From: Candidatus Uhrbacteria bacterium RIFCSPHIGHO2_02_FULL_46_47
GTDB taxonomy: Bacteria; Patescibacteriota; Patescibacteriia; GWA2-47-26
Assembly (NCBI GenBank): GCA_001790815.1
Contig: MGDU01000011.1
Coordinates: forward strand, 1-43,230
Direction: 5' to 3'
DNA length: 43,230 nucleotides
Shown here: positions 1 through 7,447 of the stretch, piece by piece
How positions within the stretch are numbered: the stretch's first letter is position 1
How the letters are laid out: each line of letters begins with the position of its first letter
Notes under the pieces: generated by a model
Databases searched by the model: none
What the model saw: only the letters and a program-made list of their open reading frames with translations
What the model was told of the DNA's origin: nothing
Position numbers and translations under genes: made by a program

Positions 1-68
1 TTTTCATAAATAAAAAATCCTCCAATGAAAAAACTCAAAACTAGCGGAATGATTAAATTTTTTTTCAT
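1..68 (-). CDS. N-terminus of a membrane or exported protein (partial)
   Basis: An ATG at 66-68 on the minus strand opens a frame that runs off the window edge. The visible residues start MKKNLIIPLVLSFF and continue hydrophobic to about residue 21, as expected for a signal peptide or membrane anchor. It starts 5 nt after the stop of the XRE-like fragment, so the two may once have been one transcription unit. Too little is visible to name a family. Confidence 0.5.
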   Translation of the reverse strand, partial: MKKNLIIPLVLSFFIGGFFIYE

Positions 69-73
69 AGTAT

Positions 74-187
74 TTATTTAAACAATTCTGCCGTCGACAC
101 ACCGAGGGCTTTGGCTATTTTTTCTAATGTGTCCACAGTAGGATTGCGGCGGCGGAACCCCAGAAGCAATCCCGCGTCCGCGGGACG
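74..187 (-). pseudogene. Remnant of an XRE-family helix-turn-helix regulator
   Basis: The minus-strand frame ends at TAA (74-76) and encodes NPTVDTLEKIAKALGVSTAE, the well-known second half of an XRE/Cro-type helix-turn-helix domain. The residues before it (DAGLLLGFRRR) do not match the expected first helices. They are encoded by a GC-rich palindromic stretch at about 155-190, and an in-frame stop (TAG, 188-190) closes the frame upstream. No start codon or first half of the domain remains, so this looks like a 5'-truncated gene whose front was replaced by repeat DNA. It lies just beyond the 3' end of tRNA-Asn. Confidence 0.6.
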
Positions 188-220
188 CTACCGTTATCTT
201 CATTAAAATCAGCTTATAAG

Positions 221-292
221 CTCCGGGGGAGGGATTCGAACCCTCGACCAAAGGATTAACAGTCCTCTGCGCTACCGCTGCGCTACCCCGGA
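221..292 (-). tRNA. tRNA-Asn (anticodon GTT)
   Basis: The minus strand folds as a 72-nt tRNA. The acceptor stem pairs TCCGGGG (292-286) with CCCCGGA (228-222), with discriminator G at 221. The D arm contains TAGCGCAGCGGTAGCGC, the anticodon arm GGACTGTTAATCC presents GTT, and the T arm contains GGTTCGAACC. The 3' CCA is not encoded, so it must be added enzymatically. Confidence 0.95.
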
Positions 293-339
293 GTTTATAC
301 GCCAATTCTAATAATGCTTTTTAAGACATCATAACTTTA

Positions 340-1515
340 CTAGTAATCCCTCAATTTTTCAATAGCCGTGTGCGCGCGGATCTTGTCCAGCGCTTTTGCC
401 TCAATTTGACGAATGCGCTCGCGAGTTACATCAAACTCCCGCCCAACCTCTTCAAGCGTATGTGTTACGCCATCCATAAGCCCAAATCGCATTTCAAGAA
501 TCTTCTGTTCACGAGCGCTTAAATCCTTAATCGCATCGCGAACATACTCGCGCAATAATTGCTGTGCCGCGGCGCGATCCGGCGCCACTGTTCGAATATC
601 CTCAATGAAGTCCAGAAGCGTAGAATCTTCTTCATCATCTCCAACCGAAGTTTCCAGTGAAACTGTATCTTGTGAAATTTTAATAATGTAATTTATTTTT
701 TCCAATGTCTCGCCCATTTCCGCCGCAATTTCTTCAGGAAGCGGTTCGCGTCCCAAATCCTGAATCAGCTGGCGTTCCACGGTTTGAAAACGATTAATGG
801 TTTCCACCATGTGCACCGGAATGCGAATTGTGCGCGACTGATCCGCAAGCGCGCGGGTAATTGCTTGTCTAATCCACCAAGTCGCGTATGTGGAAAACTT
901 ATACCCTTTGCGAAACTCAAATTTCTTAACGGCGCGGAAAAGTCCTACATTGCCTTCTTGAATTAAATCCAAAAGCGACAAACTCTTTCCCACAAATTTC
1001 TTCGCAATCGAAACTACAAGGCGAAGGTTTGCCTCAATAAGCCGTTGTTCCGCCTCTTTATCATCCCGTTCCTTGCGTTTTGCAAGTGAGAGTTCCTCCT
1101 CCGGAGTAAGCAAAGAAATTTTTCCAATCTCGCGCAAATACATCTGTACAGAATCAGCGGAAAATTCTCCAGTCTCAGGCACTGTAATCTTCCTTGCGGG
1201 AGCCGCGCGCACTTTTTCAAGTGTCTTTTCATGCGCTGGACGCGCGCCAAGGAGCGTTTCACGCGTTTCCGCGATCACAATTCCCTGCCGATCAAGTAAA
1301 TCTAAAAATTGCTCATACTCATCCGGGTAATCCTCAAGGTCCGTAAAGGTATAGAGAATCTCATTTTCAGTAATAAACCCTCGCATGCGCCCTTTCTTGA
1401 AGAGCGCCTCCAGCGCCTCCGGAGGGGGCGGAATTGATTTTACCTTTTTAAAAGAACGCTTCCTGGCTATTTTCTTCGCGGACTTTTTTACTTTTGTTTT
1501 CTTTTTTTCAGACAT
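340..1515 (-). CDS. rpoD: RNA polymerase primary sigma factor RpoD/SigA
   Basis: Housekeeping sigma factor that directs core RNA polymerase to -10/-35 promoters; 391 aa. Residues 1-30 are a Lys-rich tail. A short region 1.1-like helix-turn-helix follows at about 32-85. Region 1.2 begins at [11 protein letters not shown] (121-131). Region 2 (about 155-240) contains the core-binding LLDLIQEGN and the -10 recognition/melting segment [15 protein letters not shown]. Region 3 follows, and region 4.2 ([20 protein letters not shown], 351-370) is the -35 helix-turn-helix. There is no large non-conserved region between 1.2 and 2, so it resembles short SigA proteins. It follows dnaG by 17 nt, the classical dnaG-rpoD pairing, and carries no repeat insertion, unlike dnaG. 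Confidence 0.97.
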   Translation of the reverse strand: MSEKKKTKVKKSAKKIARKRSFKKVKSIPPPPEALEALFKKGRMRGFITENEILYTFTDLEDYPDEYEQFLDLLDRQGIVIAETRETLLGARPAHEKTLEKVRAAPARKITVPETGEFSADSVQMYLREIGKISLLTPEEELSLAKRKERDDKEAEQRLIEANLRLVVSIAKKFVGKSLSLLDLIQEGNVGLFRAVKKFEFRKGYKFSTYATWWIRQAITRALADQSRTIRIPVHMVETINRFQTVERQLIQDLGREPLPEEIAAEMGETLEKINYIIKISQDTVSLETSVGDDEEDSTLLDFIEDIRTVAPDRAAAQQLLREYVRDAIKDLSAREQKILEMRFGLMDGVTHTLEEVGREFDVTRERIRQIEAKALDKIRAHTAIEKLRDY

Positions 1516-1532
1516 TGATGAAATTAAAAAAT

Positions 1533-3386
1533 TTAATCTAACAAGGCAAACTCACGCGTAAGCTCTTGCACGCGCGCTTGATCCCCTTCTTTTTCAGCGC
1601 GGCGCATTGCTTGGGCAAGCTCTAAACGACGCGTTTTTGAATATTCGCGCCGCAACTCTTGTATGAGAAATTGCGCTTCACGCTTATATTGAGCATTATC
1701 CCAGCCCTCAAACTCTTTGTCTCCAAAAAGCTCAAGAACATCGGCTGTGGATAAAATTTCGGTGGCTCCGACCTGAGTCGGAGACCAAGTGTGCCAAAAT
1801 TGGCCAAAATTAGCGTCCGCCGTGGCGGACCCCATTGAATTATATGCAGTATAACACGCAACCAATTGCGTGTAAAGAGTCTGATTTAGTACCGGACTGA
1901 GCATTTCCGGAAGAATCGTAGAAATTATCTCTTCCGCGTATGATGGGGCAGTAAAAAATAACGCGAGAAGACGTTCCGCAATAAGTTCGGTACGGGAACG
2001 CGCACCCTCACCCTGCCCTCTCCCTAAGGGAGAGGATGGCTGGAGGCCAGGTGAGGGAATTCTGGTGGGGTTATGAATTTTTCTCATTTGTTCCCTTATC
2101 AATTTCTCTTCCACGCTTAAAATCTCAGCAATCCGCTTTATCCAGAAATCTTGTTCAATTGCATCTGGGAGTTTTATAAGCTCCGTGAGCAGAGTATGGA
2201 CAAACTGTGACCGTCCTTGCGCGGTAGCCACATTAAATTTCTTTTGCGCCTGCTGAAGGTGATATTCCATGATTTCCTGCGCGCCGCGTACGGCGCCTTC
2301 CCAGGCCTTAATATTTTTTCGCACACACTCATCCGCGTCTTTTCCACATCCCTCCGGAATCGTAATTACTTTAATGCGTATGCCTTCTAAAAGAGCTACA
2401 TCAATTCCGCGCTTAGCCGCATGCTCCCCGGCCGCATCAGCATCAAATGATATCATGAGATTATTCGTGTAGCGTTTAAGCAAGCGCGCTTGATCAAGCG
2501 TAAGTGCGGTACCGGATGCTGCAATGACGTTAACCATACCGAATTGATGGCAGGCAATAACATCCATATTCCCCTCAACGATCACTGCGTAATCCCGCGC
2601 GCGAATTTCTTGCCGCGCAAGATCAAGACCATATAGCACACGCCCTTTATTATAAATCATCGTCTCCGGCGTATTCACATATTTCCCTCCCGCCCATTGC
2701 GATGGGCGAGGCTCGCCTCCTTCGGAGGCGGCCGCGCGTGTCTCATCAAGCAAGCGGCTTGTAAATCCAACGGAATTGCCATGTACATCGCGAATTGGAA
2801 ACATGATACGATGACGAAAACGATCATAAAATCCTTGATTGCGTTCACTGCGAATCAAAAGTCCGGCGGCAAAAACATCTTCTGCCTTAAATTTGTCGCG
2901 AAGCGCTGTGGCAAGCGTGTCCCATGAATCTGGCGCATAACCAAGACCAAATTGTTTAATGATCACATCTGATAATCCTCGTTTTGCCAAATATTCTTGC
3001 GCCACTTGGCCGCGCGGCGAATTGAACTGCGTCGCGTAAAATTCGGCCGCGGTTTTTACAATTTCCAAAAGTGTATTGCGCTGACTTTGCGCGCGCGCGT
3101 CATATTTTGGAAGCGTAACACCAGCTTTGTCCGCGAGAATTTTTAGCGCCTCTGGAAAATCCAACCCCTCTATTTTCATGATAAATTTAAAAATATCGCC
3201 GCCCTCATTACAACCAAAACAATGCCAAATCTGCTTTGGCTTGGAAACCATAAATGACGGCGTTTTTTCCTGATGAAATGGGCAGTTTGCCTTAAAATTG
3301 GCACCGGCGCGCTTTAATTGCACATAGGTGCCAACAAAATCCACTAGATCCAGTCTTGCTTTTATTTCATCAACAGGAGATAACAT
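1533..3386 (-). CDS. dnaG: DNA primase DnaG with three repeat-derived insertions
   Basis: Synthesises RNA primers at the replication fork; 617 aa. The CHC2 zinc-binding domain is at 33-70 with ligands C35, H38, C56 and C59. The catalytic core follows, with a Toprim domain carrying VEGNMDV (E271) and SFDADAAG (D315, D317). The C-terminal part is the helical helicase-interaction region. Three segments look foreign to the family and match palindromic DNA: about 217-234, about 441-462 ([17 protein letters not shown]) and about 518-542. All keep the frame. A candidate promoter lies just upstream, giving a very short leader. dnaG and rpoD form one operon. Confidence 0.95.
   Translation of the reverse strand: MLSPVDEIKARLDLVDFVGTYVQLKRAGANFKANCPFHQEKTPSFMVSKPKQIWHCFGCNEGGDIFKFIMKIEGLDFPEALKILADKAGVTLPKYDARAQSQRNTLLEIVKTAAEFYATQFNSPRGQVAQEYLAKRGLSDVIIKQFGLGYAPDSWDTLATALRDKFKAEDVFAAGLLIRSERNQGFYDRFRHRIMFPIRDVHGNSVGFTSRLLDETRAAASEGGEPRPSQWAGGKYVNTPETMIYNKGRVLYGLDLARQEIRARDYAVIVEGNMDVIACHQFGMVNVIAASGTALTLDQARLLKRYTNNLMISFDADAAGEHAAKRGIDVALLEGIRIKVITIPEGCGKDADECVRKNIKAWEGAVRGAQEIMEYHLQQAQKKFNVATAQGRSQFVHTLLTELIKLPDAIEQDFWIKRIAEILSVEEKLIREQMRKIHNPTRIPSPGLQPSSPLGRGQGEGARSRTELIAERLLALFFTAPSYAEEIISTILPEMLSPVLNQTLYTQLVACYTAYNSMGSATADANFGQFWHTWSPTQVGATEILSTADVLELFGDKEFEGWDNAQYKREAQFLIQELRREYSKTRRLELAQAMRRAEKEGDQARVQELTREFALLD
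1758..1837. repeat. Palindromic repeats inside dnaG (third insertion)
   Basis: Two small palindromes, GGCTCCGACCTGAGTCGGAG and GCGTCCGCCGTGGCGGAC, lie about 20 bp apart within the dnaG frame. They encode residues about 518-542, a stretch that does not look like primase. A related palindrome (GCGTCC/GGACGC) also occurs near 170-190. Confidence 0.65.
2005..2057. repeat. CCCTCACC-type palindromic repeat inside dnaG (second insertion)
   Basis: The 53-bp element begins CCCTCACCCTGCCCTCTCCC and ends GGCCAGGTGAGGG. Its outer arms (CCCTCACC / GGTGAGGG) and inner arms (CCTCTCCC / GGGAGAGG) pair. It encodes about residues 444-461 of primase in frame. Confidence 0.85.
2689..2747. repeat. Palindromic repeat inside dnaG (first insertion)
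   Basis: Two adjoining hairpins, CGCCCATTGCGATGGGCG and CGCCTCCTTCGGAGGCG, sit in the dnaG frame after the catalytic core residues RLLDET. They encode [18 protein letters not shown] relative of the second hairpin occurs in the peptidase gene near 34723-34740. Confidence 0.7.
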
Positions 3387-3397
3387 ATTCTGCTCGC

Positions 3398-3403
3398 ATC
3401 ATA
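3398..3403 (-). promoter_or_regulatory. Candidate -10 box for dnaG-rpoD
   Basis: TATGAT on the minus strand lies 11 nt before the dnaG ATG, with a weak -35 (TTACAA) 17 nt upstream. Transcription would start about 5 nt before the coding sequence, giving an almost leaderless mRNA. Confidence 0.4.
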
Positions 3404-3408
3404 GCCCA

Positions 3409-3437
3409 TTGACATAAGCTTGTAAATATGGTAGTTT
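3409..3437 (+). promoter_or_regulatory. Promoter of the NYN-domain gene
   Basis: TTGACA (3409-3414), 17-nt spacer, TAGTTT (3432-3437). It overlaps the region divergent to dnaG and precedes a clear Shine-Dalgarno sequence at 3451-3457. Confidence 0.55.
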
Positions 3438-3463
3438 TAGTGTTGCCAAGAAAGGAGACGACA

Positions 3464-3991
3464 ATGCCGAAAATCAGCGCGATTGTCGCCGTCGACGGCG
3501 ACAATCTCTCCTACGCTCTTGCGGAACTTCCCAATCGCTTTGATCCCCAGCGCATCACCGCGATTCTCTGCGAGATCAGCGGTGTGGCTCAAAAAGATGC
3601 AGCCCTCTGCTACTTCAGCACCGCTGGTATCGACCGCTCAACGCGATCAATGCGAGGACACGGTTGGATAAATTCCATGCGCGTGAACGGCTGGACGGTT
3701 ATCACCGTACCACCGAGCATTCGCCAAGTAAAAGGTGGGGAGTACCGAAGAAGCGGGATGCCGGATTCTCACATCCAAAGGCATATCAATCACCTCCTTG
3801 CCGCTCCAACAAGTACCGGGGTCAAGACCATCGTACTCTACACCGGAGATCGCGCATTTCAGGATCTCCTCAGCCGCGCAAAACAGCGCGGAATTTACAC
3901 GGTTGTTGTATCAACTCGTCATGCGCTTTCCCGCACACTTCGCGAGGTTGCGAATCGTGTAGTACTTCTCGATACATATGCACCACAATGA
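3464..3991 (+). CDS. NYN-domain (LabA/DUF88-like) putative RNase
   Basis: 175 aa from the ATG at 3464, chosen because AAAGGAG lies 6 nt upstream; an in-frame ATG at 3428 has no such site. The protein resembles NYN/PIN-like ribonucleases of the LabA/DUF88 group: the first acidic motif VDGDN is near the N-terminus, a middle PDSHIQRHI helix matches the second acidic position, and TGDRAFQDLL corresponds to the usual SGDxDF motif with the second Asp replaced by Ala. Substrate is unknown. It is a single-gene unit on the plus strand with its own promoter and terminator, and by eye it is more GC-rich than its neighbours, which could indicate acquisition. Confidence 0.7.
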   Translation: MPKISAIVAVDGDNLSYALAELPNRFDPQRITAILCEISGVAQKDAALCYFSTAGIDRSTRSMRGHGWINSMRVNGWTVITVPPSIRQVKGGEYRRSGMPDSHIQRHINHLLAAPTSTGVKTIVLYTGDRAFQDLLSRAKQRGIYTVVVSTRHALSRTLREVANRVVLLDTYAPQ

Positions 3992-4010
3992 CCCCCCAGC
4001 CGCTCCTAGA

Positions 4011-4050
4011 CGACCCCCGGCCACGCGCGCCTGCGGGGTCGCTTATATTT
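4011..4050 (+). terminator. Intrinsic terminator after the NYN gene
   Basis: The stem CGACCCC (4011-4017) / GGGGTCG (4035-4041) is followed by CTTATATTTT. It is 20 nt downstream of the NYN stop codon. Confidence 0.7.
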
Positions 4051-4110
4051 TAGAAGCGCAGCGCCGCAATAACTATGCTTTAATCTCAACAAAAGGTGGC
4101 ACTAAATCAT

Positions 4111-4140
4111 CATACTTACAAACTCCAGTTTGTTAGTATG
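4111..4140. repeat. 30-bp palindrome, copy 1
   Basis: An imperfect inverted repeat CATACTTACAAACT-CC-AGTTTGTTAGTATG, 16 bp beyond the stop of the winged-helix gene. It shares the core ACTCCAGTTT and the length with copies at 4465-4494 and 5023-5052. Confidence 0.8.
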
Positions 4141-4156
4141 AATTTATATGATGGAA

Positions 4157-4444
4157 TTATGTTGTTTGGAATAACTGCAGGAAACGGACAAATATTTTTC
4201 CGTATGGTGAAAGCGAGTGTTCTACAAATTTGCCGCGATATTTTTTGTTTACCAATCCGGCATGATGCAAGCGGCGCGTATGCTCTCCGATTGTTTTCGC
4301 ATTTGCGCCCAGAGTATCAATAATATCCTCAAGGGTCAGTTTATCACGTGACGCAATAAGCAAAAGAATTTCAATTCGATAATGATTCGCCATACCCTTC
4401 AGATGCCGCTCCATCTGTTTTGATGTTTTTATCTGCTTTCCCAT
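4157..4444 (-). CDS. Winged helix-turn-helix transcriptional regulator (ArsR-like)
   Basis: 95 aa, single-domain DNA-binding protein. HLKGMANHYRIEILLLIASR is the typical ArsR-like first helices, LEDIIDTLGANAKTIGEHTR is the helix-turn-helix (about 38-57), and HAGLVNKKYRGKFVEHSLS is the beta wing. No Cys metal site is visible, so it is probably not a metal sensor. The -10 box TATACT with an extended TGC lies 7 nt before the ATG, implying a leaderless mRNA. A perfect 30-bp palindrome overlaps the upstream promoter region, which suggests autoregulation. It follows the nuclease gene in the same orientation and may control it. Confidence 0.75.
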   Translation of the reverse strand: MGKQIKTSKQMERHLKGMANHYRIEILLLIASRDKLTLEDIIDTLGANAKTIGEHTRRLHHAGLVNKKYRGKFVEHSLSPYGKIFVRFLQLFQTT

Positions 4445-4451
4445 ATATCAC

Positions 4452-4460
4452 AGTATAGCA
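4452..4460 (-). promoter_or_regulatory. Extended -10 promoter of the winged-helix gene
   Basis: Minus strand TGCTATACT, with the -10 hexamer at 4452-4457 ending 7 nt before the ATG. The predicted start of transcription coincides with the start codon. No convincing -35 is seen; that position is occupied by the 30-bp palindrome. Confidence 0.55.
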
Positions 4461-4464
4461 CACT

Positions 4465-4494
4465 CATACCTACAAACTCCAGTTTGTAGGTATG
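4465..4494. promoter_or_regulatory. 30-bp perfect palindrome, copy 2 (probable operator)
   Basis: The arms CATACCTACAAACT and AGTTTGTAGGTATG are perfectly complementary around a CC centre. The site lies immediately upstream of the -10 box of the winged-helix gene, where a repressor would block polymerase. Confidence 0.7.
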
Positions 4495-4536
4495 AATTTT
4501 AATATAGTACCAGGGAGGTATTCTTCTTTTTCTGCA

Positions 4537-5007
4537 TCATTTGTATACACGCGCTGGGTATACTTTCTTTACTTTTCGATCATCAAGTATGGCCCCCGAA
4601 AATATTAGAATATGCGCGTTTGAGTATTTTTTATACTTTGCATACTTTTTCACGACTGCGTGTGGCACCTTCCAAACTTCCTTCAATGTAAAATCCTCTG
4701 CGAATAAAACAATAATCAAAAAATCGAATTGCTTCTTCTGGAGATCTCTAATCATCCCCATTTGAGATGTTGAGTTTTCAGGAGTATGTCTCCTTGATTT
4801 AACTTCGTATCTTTTTCCATCTTTCCCAATCGCATCGTAGCCCCTTGCATTCATTGGGGCTCGCTTGAGCTCTAAAACTTCACATGCGACATATTCACCC
4901 AAATCTGCCACCGGATTATTACTGGAACGAATAATCCCCTGGATACGGAGCTGTCGCATTATTGTAGAATATTGTCGCAACAACATTTCTGTTTTCTTTG
5001 AAATCAT
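4537..5007 (-). CDS. PD-(D/E)XK-like nuclease, possibly an orphan restriction enzyme
   Basis: 156 aa. The fold signature is readable: an N-terminal helix with LGEYVACEVL (E38), then GYDAIGKDGKRYEVKSRR, giving the acidic residue D58 and the catalytic E68-x-K70, followed by a strand FDFLIIVLFAEDF. This matches the PD-(D/E)XK superfamily used by restriction enzymes and DNA repair nucleases. No methyltransferase or specificity gene is adjacent, so a restriction-modification role is not demonstrated. It lies between palindrome copies 2 and 3, upstream of the winged-helix gene in the same orientation, and its promoter region overlaps copy 3. Confidence 0.6.
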   Translation of the reverse strand: MISKKTEMLLRQYSTIMRQLRIQGIIRSSNNPVADLGEYVACEVLELKRAPMNARGYDAIGKDGKRYEVKSRRHTPENSTSQMGMIRDLQKKQFDFLIIVLFAEDFTLKEVWKVPHAVVKKYAKYKKYSNAHILIFSGAILDDRKVKKVYPARVYK

Positions 5008-5022
5008 AGTTCTTATTTATAA

Positions 5023-5052
5023 CATACCAATATACTCCAGTTTATTGGTTTG
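5023..5052. promoter_or_regulatory. 30-bp palindrome, copy 3 (probable operator of the nuclease gene)
   Basis: CATACCAATATACT-CC-AGTTTATTGGTTTG has mismatched arms but the same length and ACTCCAGTTT core as the other copies. It is 15 bp upstream of the nuclease start and overlaps candidate -10 sequences. A further half-site (AGTATTGGTAT) lies at about 5057-5067. Confidence 0.6.
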
Positions 5053-5089
5053 TCATAGTATTGGTATCGGACCCTTTTCGCGTCTATTT

Positions 5090-7447
5090 TTACAATCGCA
5101 GACGACGCAAGAGTTGGGCGTTGAAGGCAACGATTACAGTGGAAAGCGACATAAATATGGCACCCAGTGCTGGGGAAAGAATAATGCCCCAGGCGGCAAA
5201 CGCGCCGGCCGCGGCTGGAATAGCAAAGGCATTGTAGCCAGTTGCCCAAATTAAATTTTGCACCATTTTGCGATAAGTCGCGCGTGCCAATTTAATAATG
5301 CGCACAATATCGCGCGGATCATTTTTAATTAAAATAATCCCGGCAGATTCTATTGCCACATCCGTACCCGCGCCAATCGCAATTCCCACATCTGCCGCGG
5401 TTAGCGCTGGCGCGTCATTAATTCCGTCCCCTACCATGGCCACACGCATGCCGCGCTTTTGTAATTCTTGCACTTTTTCAACTTTTTGCGCTGGCAAAAC
5501 TTGCGCAAAATACTCATCTATTCCTATTTCCTTTGCAACCCACTGCGCCACTGGTTTTGCATCACCGGTTACCATTGCAACCTTTACTCCCATGTTATGG
5601 AGCGCCTTGACGGCCTCGCGCGATTCTTCGCGAATAATATCGGCAACTCCAAATGCGGCTAGAATTTTCCCCTCACCCTCCCCTCTCCCAGCCGCGGGCG
5701 AGGGATTGTGTCTTACTTCCTCTCCCCGTGTGGGAGAGGATTGAGGTGATGGGGCAATGATATACACGACAGTTTTGCCTTGTGCCGCCGCAGTTTGCGC
5801 AGATGAAGCGATATCACTTGGAATTTGCGCGCCCAGTTCCTGAATTAAACTTTCCCCTCCGATCATGATTTCTTGATTATCAACTTTTCCCATTACGCCG
5901 CGACCGGGCAAAGCTTTAACATCCGTCGCTTTTGGCATGGCTACGCCACGCGCCTGTGCCGCTTTTACAATTGCCTTGGCTACTGGATGCTCTGATCCGG
6001 ACTCCACTGCCGCCGCAAGCGCCAAAATATTAAGGGCTAAGCCCTCTGCGAGTTCAGGGCTTAGCCCTGTCGCTCCTTGCACCATTATATCCGTCACTCC
6101 ATATTCCCCTTTCGTAAGTGTTCCAGTTTTATCAAAAAGCACCATATCAATTTTGCGTGCAAGTTCAAGCGCTAATTTTTCACGCACCAGCACGCCACTG
6201 CGCGCAGAAAGCGTGGTTGAAATTGAGGAGACAAGCGGAACTGCCACTCCCAAAGCATGCGGGCACGCAATAACAAGCACGGCAACAACGCGTGTAAGCG
6301 CTACTGCAATCCCCGCGTCCAAATAAAGCCACGCAAACGCGGTAATCGCGCCAACTGTTACCGCAATCACAGTAAGCGCAAGCGCGGCTTTATCCGCAAG
6401 AACTTGCGTGCGTGAACGTGAGGCCTGAGCTTGCGCAACAAGACGCATAATTCCGGCCAGCGCGGTTTGTTCCCCTACTTTTGTCACGCGCACTTTAAGC
6501 ACGCCTTCGCCATTTACTGTTCCAGCAATCACCTGACTGCCCGGTTTTTTATCAACCGGTTTTGATTCGCCGGTAATCATGGATTCATTAACTGCCGAAA
6601 TTCCTTCAACAATTTCGCCATCAGCCGGCACTTTTGCTCCGGGACGAACCAGGACCAGATCCCCTATCCGCAACGTACTCACTGGCACTATTTCAATTCC
6701 CTCACCCTCCCCTCTCCCTAGGGGAGAGGGGAATTGGGCAGATGTCCCCTCTCCCGCACCGGGAGAGGGTGGCCGTAGGCCGGGTGAGGGTGTAATTCTT
6801 TCCGCTGTATCCGGCAATAATTTTGCAAGCTCGCGAAGCGCGCCGCTGGCGTGACCTACCGCGGCCATTTCAATCCAATGTCCCAAAAGCATGATAGTTA
6901 TAAGCGTAGCGATTTCCCAAAAAAGTGGCTCGCCAACCGGTACAAATACCGCTATTACGCTATATACATATGCAGTTGCAATTGCAAGCGCAATTAATGT
7001 CATCATGCCGGGCAGGCGATGTTTAAGTTCAGCCAGCGCGCCCTTGATAAACACCCAACCGCCATAAAAGAAAATAATACTGGCCAGCGCAAGCGTGACA
7101 TATTCATGACCGGGAAATTCCGGAAGGCTAAATCGGAATAGACGCTGTACGACCTCTGCATACGCAAGAACCGGTAAAGTTAATGCAAAACAAATCCAAA
7201 ATCGCGTTTTAAACATGTTCACACTATGCCCCGCATGCTTGTCAACGGATGCGAATTGCGAATTTGACCCGAATTTGCGAAACTGCGAATTCGAAATTCG
7301 TAAATTCGCTTGCGATTCGTTATTCGCACCCCGTGGAATATGATGCGAACAATAATAATGCAGAGCGCCAGCCGCGTCTTTTTCCGCGTATTCCGCGAGC
7401 ATTCCGCAAAACTCACACTTTGTTCCTTTGGGTATATTTAATTTCAT
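5090..7447 (-). CDS. copB: CPH-type P1B copper/silver-translocating ATPase (CopB-like) with repeat insertions
   Basis: 785 aa, longer than the roughly 650-740 aa usual for the group. An N-terminal metal-binding segment has C11-x2-C14 and C33-x2-H36. The transmembrane metal site is CPH (395-397), the signature of the CopB/P1B-3 branch. The actuator loop has TGES (292-295), the phosphorylation site is DKTGTLT (D439), the nucleotide domain has SEHP (485-488), the hinge is GDGINDAP (673-680), and YN (738-739) lies in the C-terminal membrane part. Segments absent from the family and encoded by repeats occupy about 43-68, 219-250, 459-472 and 566-593. It overlaps glpK by 4 nt (ATGA). Likely exports copper or silver from the cytoplasm. 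Confidence 0.93.
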   Translation of the reverse strand: MKLNIPKGTKCEFCGMLAEYAEKDAAGALHYYCSHHIPRGANNESQANLRISNSQFRKFGSNSQFASVDKHAGHSVNMFKTRFWICFALTLPVLAYAEVVQRLFRFSLPEFPGHEYVTLALASIIFFYGGWVFIKGALAELKHRLPGMMTLIALAIATAYVYSVIAVFVPVGEPLFWEIATLITIMLLGHWIEMAAVGHASGALRELAKLLPDTAERITPSPGLRPPSPGAGEGTSAQFPSPLGRGEGEGIEIVPVSTLRIGDLVLVRPGAKVPADGEIVEGISAVNESMITGESKPVDKKPGSQVIAGTVNGEGVLKVRVTKVGEQTALAGIMRLVAQAQASRSRTQVLADKAALALTVIAVTVGAITAFAWLYLDAGIAVALTRVVAVLVIACPHALGVAVPLVSSISTTLSARSGVLVREKLALELARKIDMVLFDKTGTLTKGEYGVTDIMVQGATGLSPELAEGLALNILALAAAVESGSEHPVAKAIVKAAQARGVAMPKATDVKALPGRGVMGKVDNQEIMIGGESLIQELGAQIPSDIASSAQTAAAQGKTVVYIIAPSPQSSPTRGEEVRHNPSPAAGRGEGEGKILAAFGVADIIREESREAVKALHNMGVKVAMVTGDAKPVAQWVAKEIGIDEYFAQVLPAQKVEKVQELQKRGMRVAMVGDGINDAPALTAADVGIAIGAGTDVAIESAGIILIKNDPRDIVRIIKLARATYRKMVQNLIWATGYNAFAIPAAAGAFAAWGIILSPALGAIFMSLSTVIVAFNAQLLRRLRL
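5669..5754. repeat. CCCTCACC-type double repeat inside copB
   Basis: Two adjacent palindromic units encode residues about 566-593 (reading [12 protein letters not shown] and [12 protein letters not shown]) in the nucleotide-binding part of the ATPase. The same arrangement, nearly the same sequence, occurs in atpD at 24679-24763. Confidence 0.9.
6032..6069. repeat. AGGGCTAAGCCCT-type repeat inside copB
   Basis: AAGGGCTAAGCCCT and AGGGCTTAGCCCT lie about 11 bp apart and encode GLSPELAEGLALN in frame. The same motif pair occurs between genes at 18865-18897. Confidence 0.8.
6698..6790. repeat. CCCTCACC-type double repeat inside copB
   Basis: A 93-bp pair of palindromic units encoding residues about 219-250 (PSPGLRPPSPGAGEG and PSPLGRGEGEG), placed in frame before the actuator domain. 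Confidence 0.9.
7249..7329. repeat. GCGAATT-iterated repeat inside copB
   Basis: Short reiterations of GCGAATTNGCGAA and its complement encode the Asn/Ser/Gln/Phe-rich stretch (ISNSQFRKFG, SNSQFAS) between the metal-binding N-terminus and the first membrane helix. Related CGAAT-rich iterations fill intergenic gaps at 27823-27917 and 40110-40206. Confidence 0.8.

Noticed and set aside
4537-5007. A complete restriction-modification system
   Set aside because: No methyltransferase or specificity gene lies nearby; only a nuclease-like fold can be argued.
5298-6854. Several plus-strand open frames opposite copB, and similar ones opposite atpA, alaS and dnaG
   Set aside because: They mirror the GC-rich codon pattern of the real genes on the other strand, have no ribosome-binding sites and no family resemblance.
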